From Clostridium sp. 1001271B_151109_B4 (GTDB taxonomy: Bacteria; Bacillota; Clostridia; Clostridiales; Clostridiaceae), in contig NZ_JADPBQ010000005.1 in NCBI RefSeq assembly GCF_015670405.1, positions 62,001 through 126,000 of the forward strand: DNA of 64,000 bases, in the 5' to 3' direction. A program made the position numbers and the translations under genes. The notes under the pieces were generated by a model that saw only the letters and a list, made by a program, of their open reading frames with translations, was not told where the DNA came from and searched no databases. This document shows, in pieces, positions 42,007-48,604 of this stretch (position 1 is its first letter; each line of letters starts with the position of its first letter).

Positions 42007-43275
42007 ATGTTATTTAAAGATTTAGATATAATAAAACCAATATTAAAGGCATTAGAAGAGTCAGGATATGAAAAGCCTACGGAAATACAAAAGAAATCAA
42101 TTCCTGTAGTTTTAAAAGGAAAAGATATTTTAGGATGTGCACAAACAGGAACTGGTAAGACGGCTGCTTTTGCAATTCCAATATTACAAAATATAGCTGC
42201 GGATAAAGAAAAAGATAATAATAGAAGTATAAAGGCTTTAATTGTAGCGCCTACAAGAGAGTTAGCTATTCAAATAGAAGAAAGTTTTGCCGCGTACTCT
42301 AAGTATTTAGATGTAAAAGATACAGTTATATTTGGTGGAGTGAATCAAAGTTCTCAGGTTAGGAAGATAAAAGCTGGTGTAGATATATTAGTTGCAACAC
42401 CGGGAAGACTTTTGGATTTATCTAATCAAAAACATGTTGATTTAAAAAATATAAAATACTTTGTTCTTGATGAAGCAGATAGAATGCTTGATATGGGAAT
42501 GATTCATGATGTAAAGAAAATAATATCAAGATTACCTAAGGAAAGACAAAATCTATTATTTTCAGCTACTATGCCAAAGGAAGTAATGAAACTTGTAAAT
42601 TCTATTTTAAATAATCCGGTAAAAGTAGAAGTTCAACCAGTATCTTCAACTGTAGAGATTATTTCACAAGGGGTATATTATGTGCCTAAAAAGAATAAAA
42701 GGTCATTACTTATACATTTATTAAAGGATGAAAGTATAAAATCTGTAATAGTCTTTTCAAGAACTAAGCATGGGGCAAATAAAATAGCAAAGGATCTTGA
42801 GAAATCAGGAGTAACATCGGCAGCTATTCATGGGAATAAGTCTCAAAATCAAAGGCAGTTAGCATTAAATAATTTTAAACAAGGAAATATAAGAGTATTA
42901 GTTGCTACTGATATTGCGGCTAGGGGTATTGATATTGATGAATTATCTCATGTTATAAATTATGACTTGCCAGATGTAGCTGAAACTTATGTACATAGAA
43001 TTGGACGAACAGGAAGGGCTGGATCTTCAGGTATTGCTATTACTTTCTGTGATGAAGAAGAAAAAGCTATGTTTAGAAGTATTGAAAAGCTTATTGGGAA
43101 ATCAATTCCTGTTTTAGAAGAAGAATATGAAATAATTAAACCAATAACTAACGTGGTGCAAAGAGCAAATAACAATTCGCGTAATAGAAACAATAATGGA
43201 AGCAGAAATAATACAGGAAATTACAGAGGAAAAAGATATATCAAAAACAAGCCTAAAAATGATAAAAAACAATAA
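42007..43275 (+). CDS. DEAD-box ATP-dependent RNA helicase
   Basis: A 422-residue cytoplasmic RNA helicase of the RhlE/CshA type. Motifs in order: Q motif PTEIQKKSIP, I AQTGTGKTAAF, Ia PTRELAIQ, Ib TPGRLLDL, II VLDEADRMLDMG, III SAT, IV VIVFSRTKH, V ATDIAARGIDID, VI HRIGRTGRAG. The last 50 residues are a basic Asn/Arg/Gly-rich tail (NNNSRNRNNNGSRNN) of the kind that gives non-specific RNA binding. Roles in this family are ribosome assembly, mRNA decay and cold adaptation. The ATG 42007 follows AAAGGAG. The upstream GTG at 41962 lies in the leader terminator and would encode a Phe-rich run, so it is rejected. The leader terminator suggests attenuation. Confidence 0.94.
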   Translation: MLFKDLDIIKPILKALEESGYEKPTEIQKKSIPVVLKGKDILGCAQTGTGKTAAFAIPILQNIAADKEKDNNRSIKALIVAPTRELAIQIEESFAAYSKYLDVKDTVIFGGVNQSSQVRKIKAGVDILVATPGRLLDLSNQKHVDLKNIKYFVLDEADRMLDMGMIHDVKKIISRLPKERQNLLFSATMPKEVMKLVNSILNNPVKVEVQPVSSTVEIISQGVYYVPKKNKRSLLIHLLKDESIKSVIVFSRTKHGANKIAKDLEKSGVTSAAIHGNKSQNQRQLALNNFKQGNIRVLVATDIAARGIDIDELSHVINYDLPDVAETYVHRIGRTGRAGSSGIAITFCDEEEKAMFRSIEKLIGKSIPVLEEEYEIIKPITNVVQRANNNSRNRNNNGSRNNTGNYRGKRYIKNKPKNDKKQ

Positions 43276-43287
43276 TTAAAAGTGAGA

Positions 43288-43320
43288 AGGTGTTATAGTA
43301 TATAAACTATAGCACTTATT
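43288..43320 (+). terminator. Hairpin after the DEAD-box helicase
   Basis: AGGTGTTATAGT (43288-43299) pairs with ACTATAGCACTT (43306-43317) with G-U pairs. The loop is 6 bases and the T-run is weak. Confidence 0.6.
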
Positions 43321-43381
43321 ATATAAGAAACAACAATAGAGATAAGGGTTTAAGGGGTTTTGGTAAAAAATTTTAGAAAAG

Positions 43382-43816
43382 GTGGGAGCAATTACGGAAA
43401 ATAAAGTATTTAAAGAATTAAATGAAGATTATAGATATTTAAATAATTATATAATAGCTATGGAGAAAGCATTATTTAAAGATGCTAATATATCAATATC
43501 AAAGGCAAAAGTATTTTCAGAAAATTTAGCACAAGAGGTAGCTAAGCTTGAGAGCTTAGGACTACTTATGGGAATGAATCAGAATGAGAGATTAAAAGAA
43601 TTGAATAAAAAAACGGATATAGATAAATATGAACTGGAAATATTTAATAAGATAAGAAGGATTATAAATATAGCGTCTATAAATACGGGTGATAATACTG
43701 AATCGGCATTATTATTACATAGATGTTCTTATGATTTAACTTGTTGGTTTGTTAATAGATACATAAATAGGGAGCTTGAGATACAAGAATACATAATTCC
43801 AAGTATTAAATTATAA
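43382..43816 (+). CDS. DUF4145-like small helical protein
   Basis: 144 residues, all helical. The second half, NERLKELNKKTDIDKYELEIFNKIRRIINIAS through ALLLHRCSYDLTCWFVNRYI, resembles DUF4145. That domain is often found at the N-terminus of restriction or helicase proteins, but here it stands alone. Function is unknown. Start choice is difficult. The GTG at 43382 overlaps the ribosome site AAGGTGGGAG, while the properly spaced codons are ATT (43391) and ACG (43394), neither a usual start. The reading frame is intact. It lies between the DEAD-box helicase and a zinc-ribbon gene that has its own promoter. Confidence 0.65.
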   Translation: MGAITENKVFKELNEDYRYLNNYIIAMEKALFKDANISISKAKVFSENLAQEVAKLESLGLLMGMNQNERLKELNKKTDIDKYELEIFNKIRRIINIASINTGDNTESALLLHRCSYDLTCWFVNRYINRELEIQEYIIPSIKL

Positions 43817-43889
43817 AATAGTTATAGATGATTTAGAAAGATATAAATTAAGGTGTTTATAAAGTATATAAAAAATAAATAGAAAAAGT

Positions 43890-43918
43890 TTGTAATATAA
43901 TAAATAGTATGTTATACT
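43890..43918 (+). promoter_or_regulatory. Promoter of the zinc-ribbon gene
   Basis: TTGTAA (43890-43895), 17-base spacer, TATACT (43913-43918). It leaves a 5' leader of about 110 bases that includes a small TAGC/GCTA hairpin. Confidence 0.68.
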
Positions 43919-44034
43919 AAATGAGTAGCAAAAATGCTAACAAAAAAATAGGTTTCATTTGGATAGGTAGTTTCTCGTAAATTAGGGGATTATATTATCG
44001 ATTTAAAATCTTTTAATTTTAGGAGGAACAAATT

Positions 44035-44187
44035 ATGACAGATAAGACAATTGTATGCAGAGATTGCGGAGCTGAATTCGTATTTACAGTAGGAGAACAA
44101 GAATTCTACAAAGAAAAAGGATTCGACAACGAACCTGTAAGATGTATCGCTTGCAGAAGAGCTAAAAAAGAACAAAATAGAAGATAA
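44035..44187 (+). CDS. Small zinc-ribbon protein
   Basis: A 50-residue protein beginning MTDKTIVCRDCGAEF. Two CxxC pairs, CRDC (residues 8-11) and CIAC (37-40), form one zinc ribbon; between them lies FVFTVGEQEFYKEKGFDNEPVR, and the tail is basic (RRAKKEQNRR). It matches the short 'probable zinc-binding' proteins widespread in Clostridia, possibly ribosome or RNA associated. It has an ideal AGGAGGA site 7 bases before ATG. Codons are unlike the neighbours', with many C-ending ones (TTC, TAC, GAC, AAC, ATC, TGC), the mark of a highly expressed gene. A consensus-like promoter and a strong terminator make it a stand-alone unit. Confidence 0.9.
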   Translation: MTDKTIVCRDCGAEFVFTVGEQEFYKEKGFDNEPVRCIACRRAKKEQNRR

Positions 44188-44201
44188 TTTTAGATTGTTA
44201 T

Positions 44202-44232
44202 AAGCTGTAGTTTTAGACTATAGCTTTTTTTT
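44202..44232 (+). terminator. Terminator of the zinc-ribbon gene
   Basis: Stem AAGCTGTAGT (44202-44211) / ACTATAGCTT (44217-44226) with one G-U pair, 5-base loop, T8 run. Confidence 0.9.
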
Positions 44233-44297
44233 ATTTAATATTTTATTAATTTGTATTAGTGTATTATAAGCAAATTTTTAAATTTTAATTTTATTAA

Positions 44298-44327
44298 ATT
44301 AACTTTCAATTATGAATGAAAGTTAAT
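44298..44327. repeat. 11-bp inverted repeat upstream of ybaK
   Basis: ATTAACTTTCA (44298-44308) and TGAAAGTTAAT (44317-44327) form a perfect inverted repeat with an 8-base centre. No T-run follows, so it is more likely an operator or processing site than a terminator. Confidence 0.5.
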
Positions 44328-44420
44328 AACAAGTTTTCTTTAAATAAGTGGAATATATTAAATGTGTTATTGGCTTATGTTATAATTTTTATATTAATGA
44401 ATTAATAAGAGGATGATATC

Positions 44421-44888
44421 ATGGATGAAAAAACAAATGTAATGAGAATTTTAGAACAGAAAAAAATTAAATATGAAACACATAGTTATGTTGGAACAGG
44501 AGCCATTAGTGGAACCGAAGTTGCAACGGTATTAGGTCAAGATCCAAATCGTGTATTTAAAACATTAGTTACTGTTGGTAAAAGCAAGAATAATTATGTA
44601 TTTGTAATACCAGTTGAAAAAGAGTTGAATTTAAAAAAAGCTGCAAAAATAGTTGGTGAAAAATCTATAGATATGTTAAAATCAAAAGATTTATTATCTT
44701 TAACAGGATATATTCATGGTGGATGTTCACCAATTGGAATGAAAAAGTTTTTTAAAACTGTTATAGATATTTCAGCTGAAGATTATGACGCAATTATTTT
44801 TAGCGCTGGAAAAATTGGTTATCAAGTAGAAATGTCTCTTTCAGAGCTTTCAAAAGTAATAAGATTCACTACTGCAGAAATTATATAA
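44421..44888 (+). CDS. ybaK: Cys-tRNA(Pro)/Cys-tRNA(Cys) deacylase, YbaK/EbsC family
   Basis: A 155-residue trans-editing enzyme that hydrolyses cysteine mis-charged on tRNA-Pro. The single YbaK fold shows the conserved VFKTLV, FVIPVEKELNLKKAAK with the catalytic-area Lys, and the GCSPIGMKK glycine-rich loop of the bacterial YbaK subgroup. The length is normal. The ATG has an AAGAGGATG site. An extended -10 (TGTTATAAT, ending about 44390) lies upstream. It is followed by dispersed repeat copy D, and the next gene is convergent. Confidence 0.93.
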   Translation: MDEKTNVMRILEQKKIKYETHSYVGTGAISGTEVATVLGQDPNRVFKTLVTVGKSKNNYVFVIPVEKELNLKKAAKIVGEKSIDMLKSKDLLSLTGYIHGGCSPIGMKKFFKTVIDISAEDYDAIIFSAGKIGYQVEMSLSELSKVIRFTTAEII

Positions 44889-44917
44889 ATTATGTATAAA
44901 TAATTATGCATAAATTT

Positions 44918-45009
44918 AGTTAGTAGTTAAGGATGAAATTGCTAGTAGTTTTTTTAGTTATATATTTTTAGAATTCAGCTTAGCTGAATTTATTCCTTAA
45001 CTACTAACT
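44918..45009. repeat. Dispersed stem-loop repeat, copy D (best preserved outer stem)
   Basis: AGTTAGTAGTTAAGGA (44918-44933) pairs perfectly over 16 bp with TCCTTAACTACTAACT (44994-45009). The core hairpin AATTCAGC-TTA-GCTGAATT lies at 44972-44990, preceded by T-runs. The first inner hairpin is degraded compared with copy B. Confidence 0.88.
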
Positions 45010-45010
45010 G

Positions 45011-45033
45011 AAAAAAGTGTTGTTCACTTTTTT
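45011..45033. terminator. Bidirectional terminator, ybaK / patatin
   Basis: AAAAAAGTG (45011-45019) / CACTTTTTT (45025-45033) with a 5-base loop; T-runs in both directions. Confidence 0.82.
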
Positions 45034-45035
45034 AG

Positions 45036-45893
45036 TTAAACAATTGCTTGAGAATCAGATTTGATGAAGCTTAATAGTGATTCAGCATCTTTATAACCTT
45101 TATTATAAAGTTGTAGTAAATTTTCTGCTTTTTTAGTTAATGTATTTACACCACAGCAATCATCAGGAGCTATTATTAAAGCTTTGTTTTGAGATTGATA
45201 TTTTAATGCTATTCCAATACCCTCGTTATATTTTTTATGTCTATTAAGAAGTTTTTGAGAAGCAATTGGATAAGTTTTATTAAGTAGTTTTGCTAGTATC
45301 CTATCAGTTTTATCAGGTTCATCAAAGCCAACAGGCTTAGTAAGTATAAGTACTATTTTATCACATCCATCATTAATAGCTTTTTTTATAGGAAGAGGGT
45401 CTGAAAGACCACCATCAAAATAATTAATACCATTAATAGTATAGGGTTTACAAACAATAGGTATACAACAAGAAGCTTTAAAAACATCATAGTCATCCTT
45501 AGATAATGAACCTTTATCAAAATAAACAGTATCTCCGGTTAATGAATTAGTAGCTACAATTTTAAAAATACTATTTGATTTTATAATTCCATCATAATTA
45601 AGGGGGTTTTCACAATTAGAATTTGAAAGTCCACTATAAACATAATCTAAATCAATATAAGAACCATTTCTAAAAAGGTTGTGAAAGCTCATATATTCTT
45701 TTCTAAAAATGTATTCAGAGTAAAACTTTAAGTTTCGTCCCTTTTGTTTTCCTAAAAATGATGCAATATTAGCACTTCCAGCAGAAACACCTATTCCATA
45801 ATCAAAATTAATATTATTATCTAGGCAAAAATCAAAAACTCCTGCTCCATATATTCCTCTAAGTCCACCACCTACATCAATAACTCCTATCAA
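45036..45893 (-). CDS. Patatin-like phospholipase (YjjU-like)
   Basis: A 285-residue lipid acyl hydrolase. It has the patatin catalytic dyad and oxyanion hole: GGGLRGIYGAGV at the N-terminus (oxyanion glycines), nucleophile elbow GVSAGSANI with the active Ser, and DGGLSDPLP with the catalytic Asp. No membrane helix or signal peptide is seen, so it is cytosolic and perhaps acts on membrane lipids. I start at TTG 45893, 8 bases after AAAGGAGG. The ORF extends 13 codons upstream, but that puts the ribosome site inside the gene. Substrate is unknown. It is convergent with ybaK. Confidence 0.88.
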   Translation of the reverse strand: MIGVIDVGGGLRGIYGAGVFDFCLDNNINFDYGIGVSAGSANIASFLGKQKGRNLKFYSEYIFRKEYMSFHNLFRNGSYIDLDYVYSGLSNSNCENPLNYDGIIKSNSIFKIVATNSLTGDTVYFDKGSLSKDDYDVFKASCCIPIVCKPYTINGINYFDGGLSDPLPIKKAINDGCDKIVLILTKPVGFDEPDKTDRILAKLLNKTYPIASQKLLNRHKKYNEGIGIALKYQSQNKALIIAPDDCCGVNTLTKKAENLLQLYNKGYKDAESLLSFIKSDSQAIV

Positions 45894-46219
45894 AGATATA
45901 ACCTCCTTTAATAAAATACCAAAATTAACCACAAAGATATTTTATATCATTAAATTTAAATAGTAAATAAGTTAAAATGTTTAATGAATTTGTAATATGG
46001 AAAAAGTTGAGAAGTGCTAGGCCTATATGGTACTATTTAAGTAGTAATAAATAATGAAATATATTATTAAAATAATAGGGAGATAAGATGTGAAAATCCG
46101 GCTCTAAACTTAATGAATTAATGATATATTACTAATATGTGTATTATGTGAAATGGTAATTGTGTATTATAATGCAAATACAAGACAAAGAATGGGTATT
46201 GGGGGAGGGTGGATTAATA
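45894..46219. other. Intergenic region, patatin / DUF1648 gene
   Basis: It is a divergent promoter region. TATAAT occurs at about 46168-46173 in GTGTATTATAATGC, without a good -35. I see no small gene, RNA fold or repeat. Confidence 0.4.
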
Positions 46220-46711
46220 ATGAGAAAATATGATATAAAGGATAAATATAAGAAGATTAATAAATGTCTTGATATTATAGGATTAATCTTAGTTGTAGCA
46301 TTAGTGATTATGACTTTTATATACTGGGGAAAGGCACCAGATATAATACCAACTCATTATAATTTCAAGGGAGAAATTAATGCTTATGGTTCCAAAAATA
46401 CAGTATTTATTTTATTGCCTATAGTGCTAATAACATATATAGGTATAGCAGTTTTATCTAAGTTTCCACAGGTATATAATTATCCAGTTGAAATAAATCC
46501 AAGAAATAAAGAAAAGCAATATTTAATGGCAAGTACTTTTATTAGGGTACTAAATGTAGAAACAATAGCAATTTTCTTTTATATTCAAATGAGTATATCA
46601 ACAGCAATGAGTAGTGATAAAAATTTATCAATAATATTTTTGCCTATATCTTTATTTATTTTATTTGGTAGCATTGGATTTTATATTTATAAAGCTATTA
46701 AGTATAAATAG
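46220..46711 (+). CDS. DUF1648-domain membrane protein
   Basis: 163 residues. Helix 1 (about 16-36) is followed by the DUF1648 signature PDIIPTHYNFKGEINAYGSKNT, then helix 2 (about 62-82), a hydrophilic stretch and two further helices (about 105-125 and 135-157). DUF1648 occurs in Bacillus and Clostridium membrane proteins, some (such as SdpI-type) linked to immunity or signalling. The start is ATG 46220 after GGAGGGTGG; the ORF extends upstream to 46160 without a ribosome site. A hairpin follows directly, and then the truncated kinase. Confidence 0.8.
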   Translation: MRKYDIKDKYKKINKCLDIIGLILVVALVIMTFIYWGKAPDIIPTHYNFKGEINAYGSKNTVFILLPIVLITYIGIAVLSKFPQVYNYPVEINPRNKEKQYLMASTFIRVLNVETIAIFFYIQMSISTAMSSDKNLSIIFLPISLFILFGSIGFYIYKAIKYK

Positions 46712-46716
46712 TAAAA

Positions 46717-46746
46717 AGTGAAGTAGAAAAATAAATCTACTTCACT
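46717..46746 (+). terminator. Hairpin after the DUF1648 gene, T-run lost
   Basis: An 11-bp perfect stem AGTGAAGTAGA (46717-46727) / TCTACTTCACT (46736-46746). The usual T-run is missing; kinase-like sequence starts within 3 bases of the stem, which suggests a deletion joined them. Confidence 0.7.
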
Positions 46747-46748
46747 AT

Positions 46749-47237
46749 GCAAGAATAGAAAGTAATGCAGTAAGGTATAATAAAGAAATGATACCACTTA
46801 GTGAAAGTATAAGGTATGCTATAGCACCGTTAAAAGTAAGTGCTAATGATAAAAATCAAAGTATAGAGTTACTTATTAATAGTGAAGGATATTATTTTCA
46901 TGATAAAAAATGGATTGCTGAAAGCTTAAGTAATATAATAAAAAATGCTATAGAGCATACTAACATTAATGGAAAAATTAAAATTACTCTCGAAGAAACA
47001 CCTATGTCTATTAGTATTACAATAAGTGATAATGGGGAAGGTATAGATGAAGATGAACTTAAAAATATATTTAAGAGGTTTTATAAAGGGAAAAGTTCTA
47101 TAAATCCTAAGAGTGTAGGAATTGGATTATCACTAAGTAAAAAGATAATAGAAGCATATGGTGGAAGTATAAGTGTAAAAAGTAAGCTTGAAAAAGGCAC
47201 AATTTTTAATATAATATTCTTGAAAGTAATAATATAA
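46749..47237 (+). pseudogene. 5'-truncated sensor histidine kinase (ATPase domain intact)
   Basis: From 46749 the frame reads ARIESNAVRYNKEMIPLSES, the end of a dimerisation/linker helix, then a complete HATPase domain: N-box NIIKNAIEHT, G1 DNGEGIDED, F-box FKRFYKG, G2 VGIGLSLSKKIIEAYGG, ending GTIFNIIF. Sensor helices, HAMP and the phospho-His region are missing. The first ATG (46788) has no good ribosome site. The fragment starts right at the end of a hairpin. An ATPase fragment without its His would not phosphorylate a regulator. It could still be translated as a 149-residue protein, but decay is more likely. Confidence 0.8.
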
Positions 47238-47247
47238 GGAGAATAAC

Positions 47248-47517
47248 ATGACAAAAGATAAAGTTGAAAAATTAATGGAAAGCTATGACACATTAGTAGA
47301 ATTAGGAGTAATATTTCACTACGGAAGTGAAGAGATAGAACAAGGGGAAGTTACTAGTATTGAATTTACTGAAGATGATACTGTTAAGCTTGAATTAGAT
47401 GAATTTACTGAAGTTGAAGTTAATTTAGAAGATTTTATAGAGAATCATTCTAAGGAAGGTAATAACTATCATACTTGGAATGTAACTAGAGAGTTTGATA
47501 ATTTATTAGAGTCTTAA
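47248..47517 (+). CDS. Small acidic protein of unknown function
   Basis: 89 residues, strongly acidic, unrecognised. A helical N-terminus (KVEKLMESYDTLVELG) is followed by a likely small beta domain with alternating charged and hydrophobic residues (GEVTSIEFTEDDTVKLELDEFTEVEVNLEDF) and a short C-terminal helix. No Cys, signal peptide or membrane segment. A clear AAGGAG site lies 7 bases before the ATG, and a very strong terminator follows, so it is a real gene. It begins 10 bases after the truncated kinase ends and may once have been co-transcribed with it. Confidence 0.75.
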   Translation: MTKDKVEKLMESYDTLVELGVIFHYGSEEIEQGEVTSIEFTEDDTVKLELDEFTEVEVNLEDFIENHSKEGNNYHTWNVTREFDNLLES

Positions 47518-47521
47518 TAAT

Positions 47522-47555
47522 AAAAATGCGCACCATTTTATCGGTGCGCATTTTT
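47522..47555. terminator. Bidirectional terminator
   Basis: A 13-bp perfect stem AAAAATGCGCACC (47522-47534) / GGTGCGCATTTTT (47543-47555), 8-base loop. It serves both convergent genes and is one of the most GC-rich stems in the window. Confidence 0.95.
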
Positions 47556-47558
47556 GTA

Positions 47559-48008
47559 TTATTTAGTTATAACATCTTCTTCATTTTCTATTTTAGATTC
47601 TTCGTTTTTAAGTTTGACTGATTTCATATGCCAGTGGCCTTTATCATCTTGAGTAAAGGTTCCAATTAAATAAGTTTCTTTATAAGGTTTTTCATAAGCA
47701 AGTCCATGAGCCTCTATTTCAACAGTATTATCAGTTCTAGATATTACAGAAAAAGAATCAACCTCAATAAGTCTAAGATCCCTATCTTTCCAATGTGTAA
47801 AATAATAATCTAGAGAATAAATAAAATCTGAACATCTGAAATATACATACATATTTTTTATGGAGGTTCCTATAATAAGTAGTGATAGCAATATAATACA
47901 GAGCGTTGCAAACTTTTTGGTTTTTTGAATACGTAATTTTTTATTGTGTAATTTTTTTTTTCGTATTTTAATTACATTTTTATTTTTTAATGTATTTACA
48001 GTATCCAT
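47559..48008 (-). CDS. Single-pass membrane protein of unknown function
   Basis: 149 residues. A basic cytoplasmic N-terminus (KNVIKIRKKKLHNKKLRIQKTKK) comes before one membrane helix (about 33-52). An extracytoplasmic domain of about 95 residues follows, with predicted beta strands (RLIEVDSFSVISRTDNTVEIEAHGLA, ETYLIGTFTQDDKGHWHMKSVKL) and a Glu/Lys-rich end. The strand pattern recalls NTF2-like or DUF4829-type stress domains, but I cannot assign one. It has an ATG with a GGAGGTAG site and is convergent with the acidic-protein gene. Confidence 0.72.
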   Translation of the reverse strand: MDTVNTLKNKNVIKIRKKKLHNKKLRIQKTKKFATLCIILLSLLIIGTSIKNMYVYFRCSDFIYSLDYYFTHWKDRDLRLIEVDSFSVISRTDNTVEIEAHGLAYEKPYKETYLIGTFTQDDKGHWHMKSVKLKNEESKIENEEDVITK

Positions 48009-48169
48009 AAAGCTACCTCCATAAAAGAATTTATATATTTATATATTACCATAATATGTAAATAAGTAAAGAAAATATTGTATATTTAATACACTAAACT
48101 TATAATGAAGATACAATAAATTAAAATACAAATAAAAAAGATAAAGATAAGTAAAAGGAGAATATTATT

Positions 48170-48568
48170 ATGGATTATTCAAGCTTAATATTAATGGAAA
48201 AAGATAAAGAAACAGGTTTTGTGGTTAAGGAAGTTGGAAGTTATACTGTATCTGAAGGTGCAGAACATATAAAAAGCTTTTACGTTTTAGGAGATGAAGT
48301 TTATATAAAGTTTGATACAAATAAAGATGTTGAAGAATGGGAATACTCTGCAATATATGATGTATTTAATATGAATTCATTTGAACAAGAAGGATTTGAA
48401 ATTGAAGAGGTTGAAGATGAATATAATCCTACATATTTAGTAAAATTTAAATATGAGGATAATCGTGAGTACATTAGTGAAAAATTATCATTATGTATTG
48501 AGTTAATAGAAGAAGCAATGGAAAAAGCTTTTAGTGACATTGAAGGAAAAGAAGAAGAGTATAATTAG
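48170..48568 (+). CDS. Conserved clostridial cytoplasmic protein (possibly DUF6762)
   Basis: 132 acidic residues starting MDYSSLILMEKDKETGFVVKEVGSYTVSEGAE. I recall this start, and the later DTNKDVEEWEYSAIYDVFN block, from a small Clostridia-only family that I believe is DUF6762; this is from memory. There is a mixed alpha/beta first half and a helical end (EKLSLCIELIEEAMEKAFSDI). No known motif. The AAAAGGAG site is 8 bases from the ATG. It lies 36 bases before pepF and probably shares its transcript. Confidence 0.75.
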   Translation: MDYSSLILMEKDKETGFVVKEVGSYTVSEGAEHIKSFYVLGDEVYIKFDTNKDVEEWEYSAIYDVFNMNSFEQEGFEIEEVEDEYNPTYLVKFKYEDNREYISEKLSLCIELIEEAMEKAFSDIEGKEEEYN

Positions 48569-48604
48569 AAAGGAGGAGCCTATAAAGATAGGCTAGGAAT
48601 TAAT

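Noticed and set aside
43276..44420. tRNA or other structured RNA genes in the short gaps
   Set aside because: No cloverleaf, no GGTTCGAATCC-like T-arm and no CCA end seen here or elsewhere in the window by eye.
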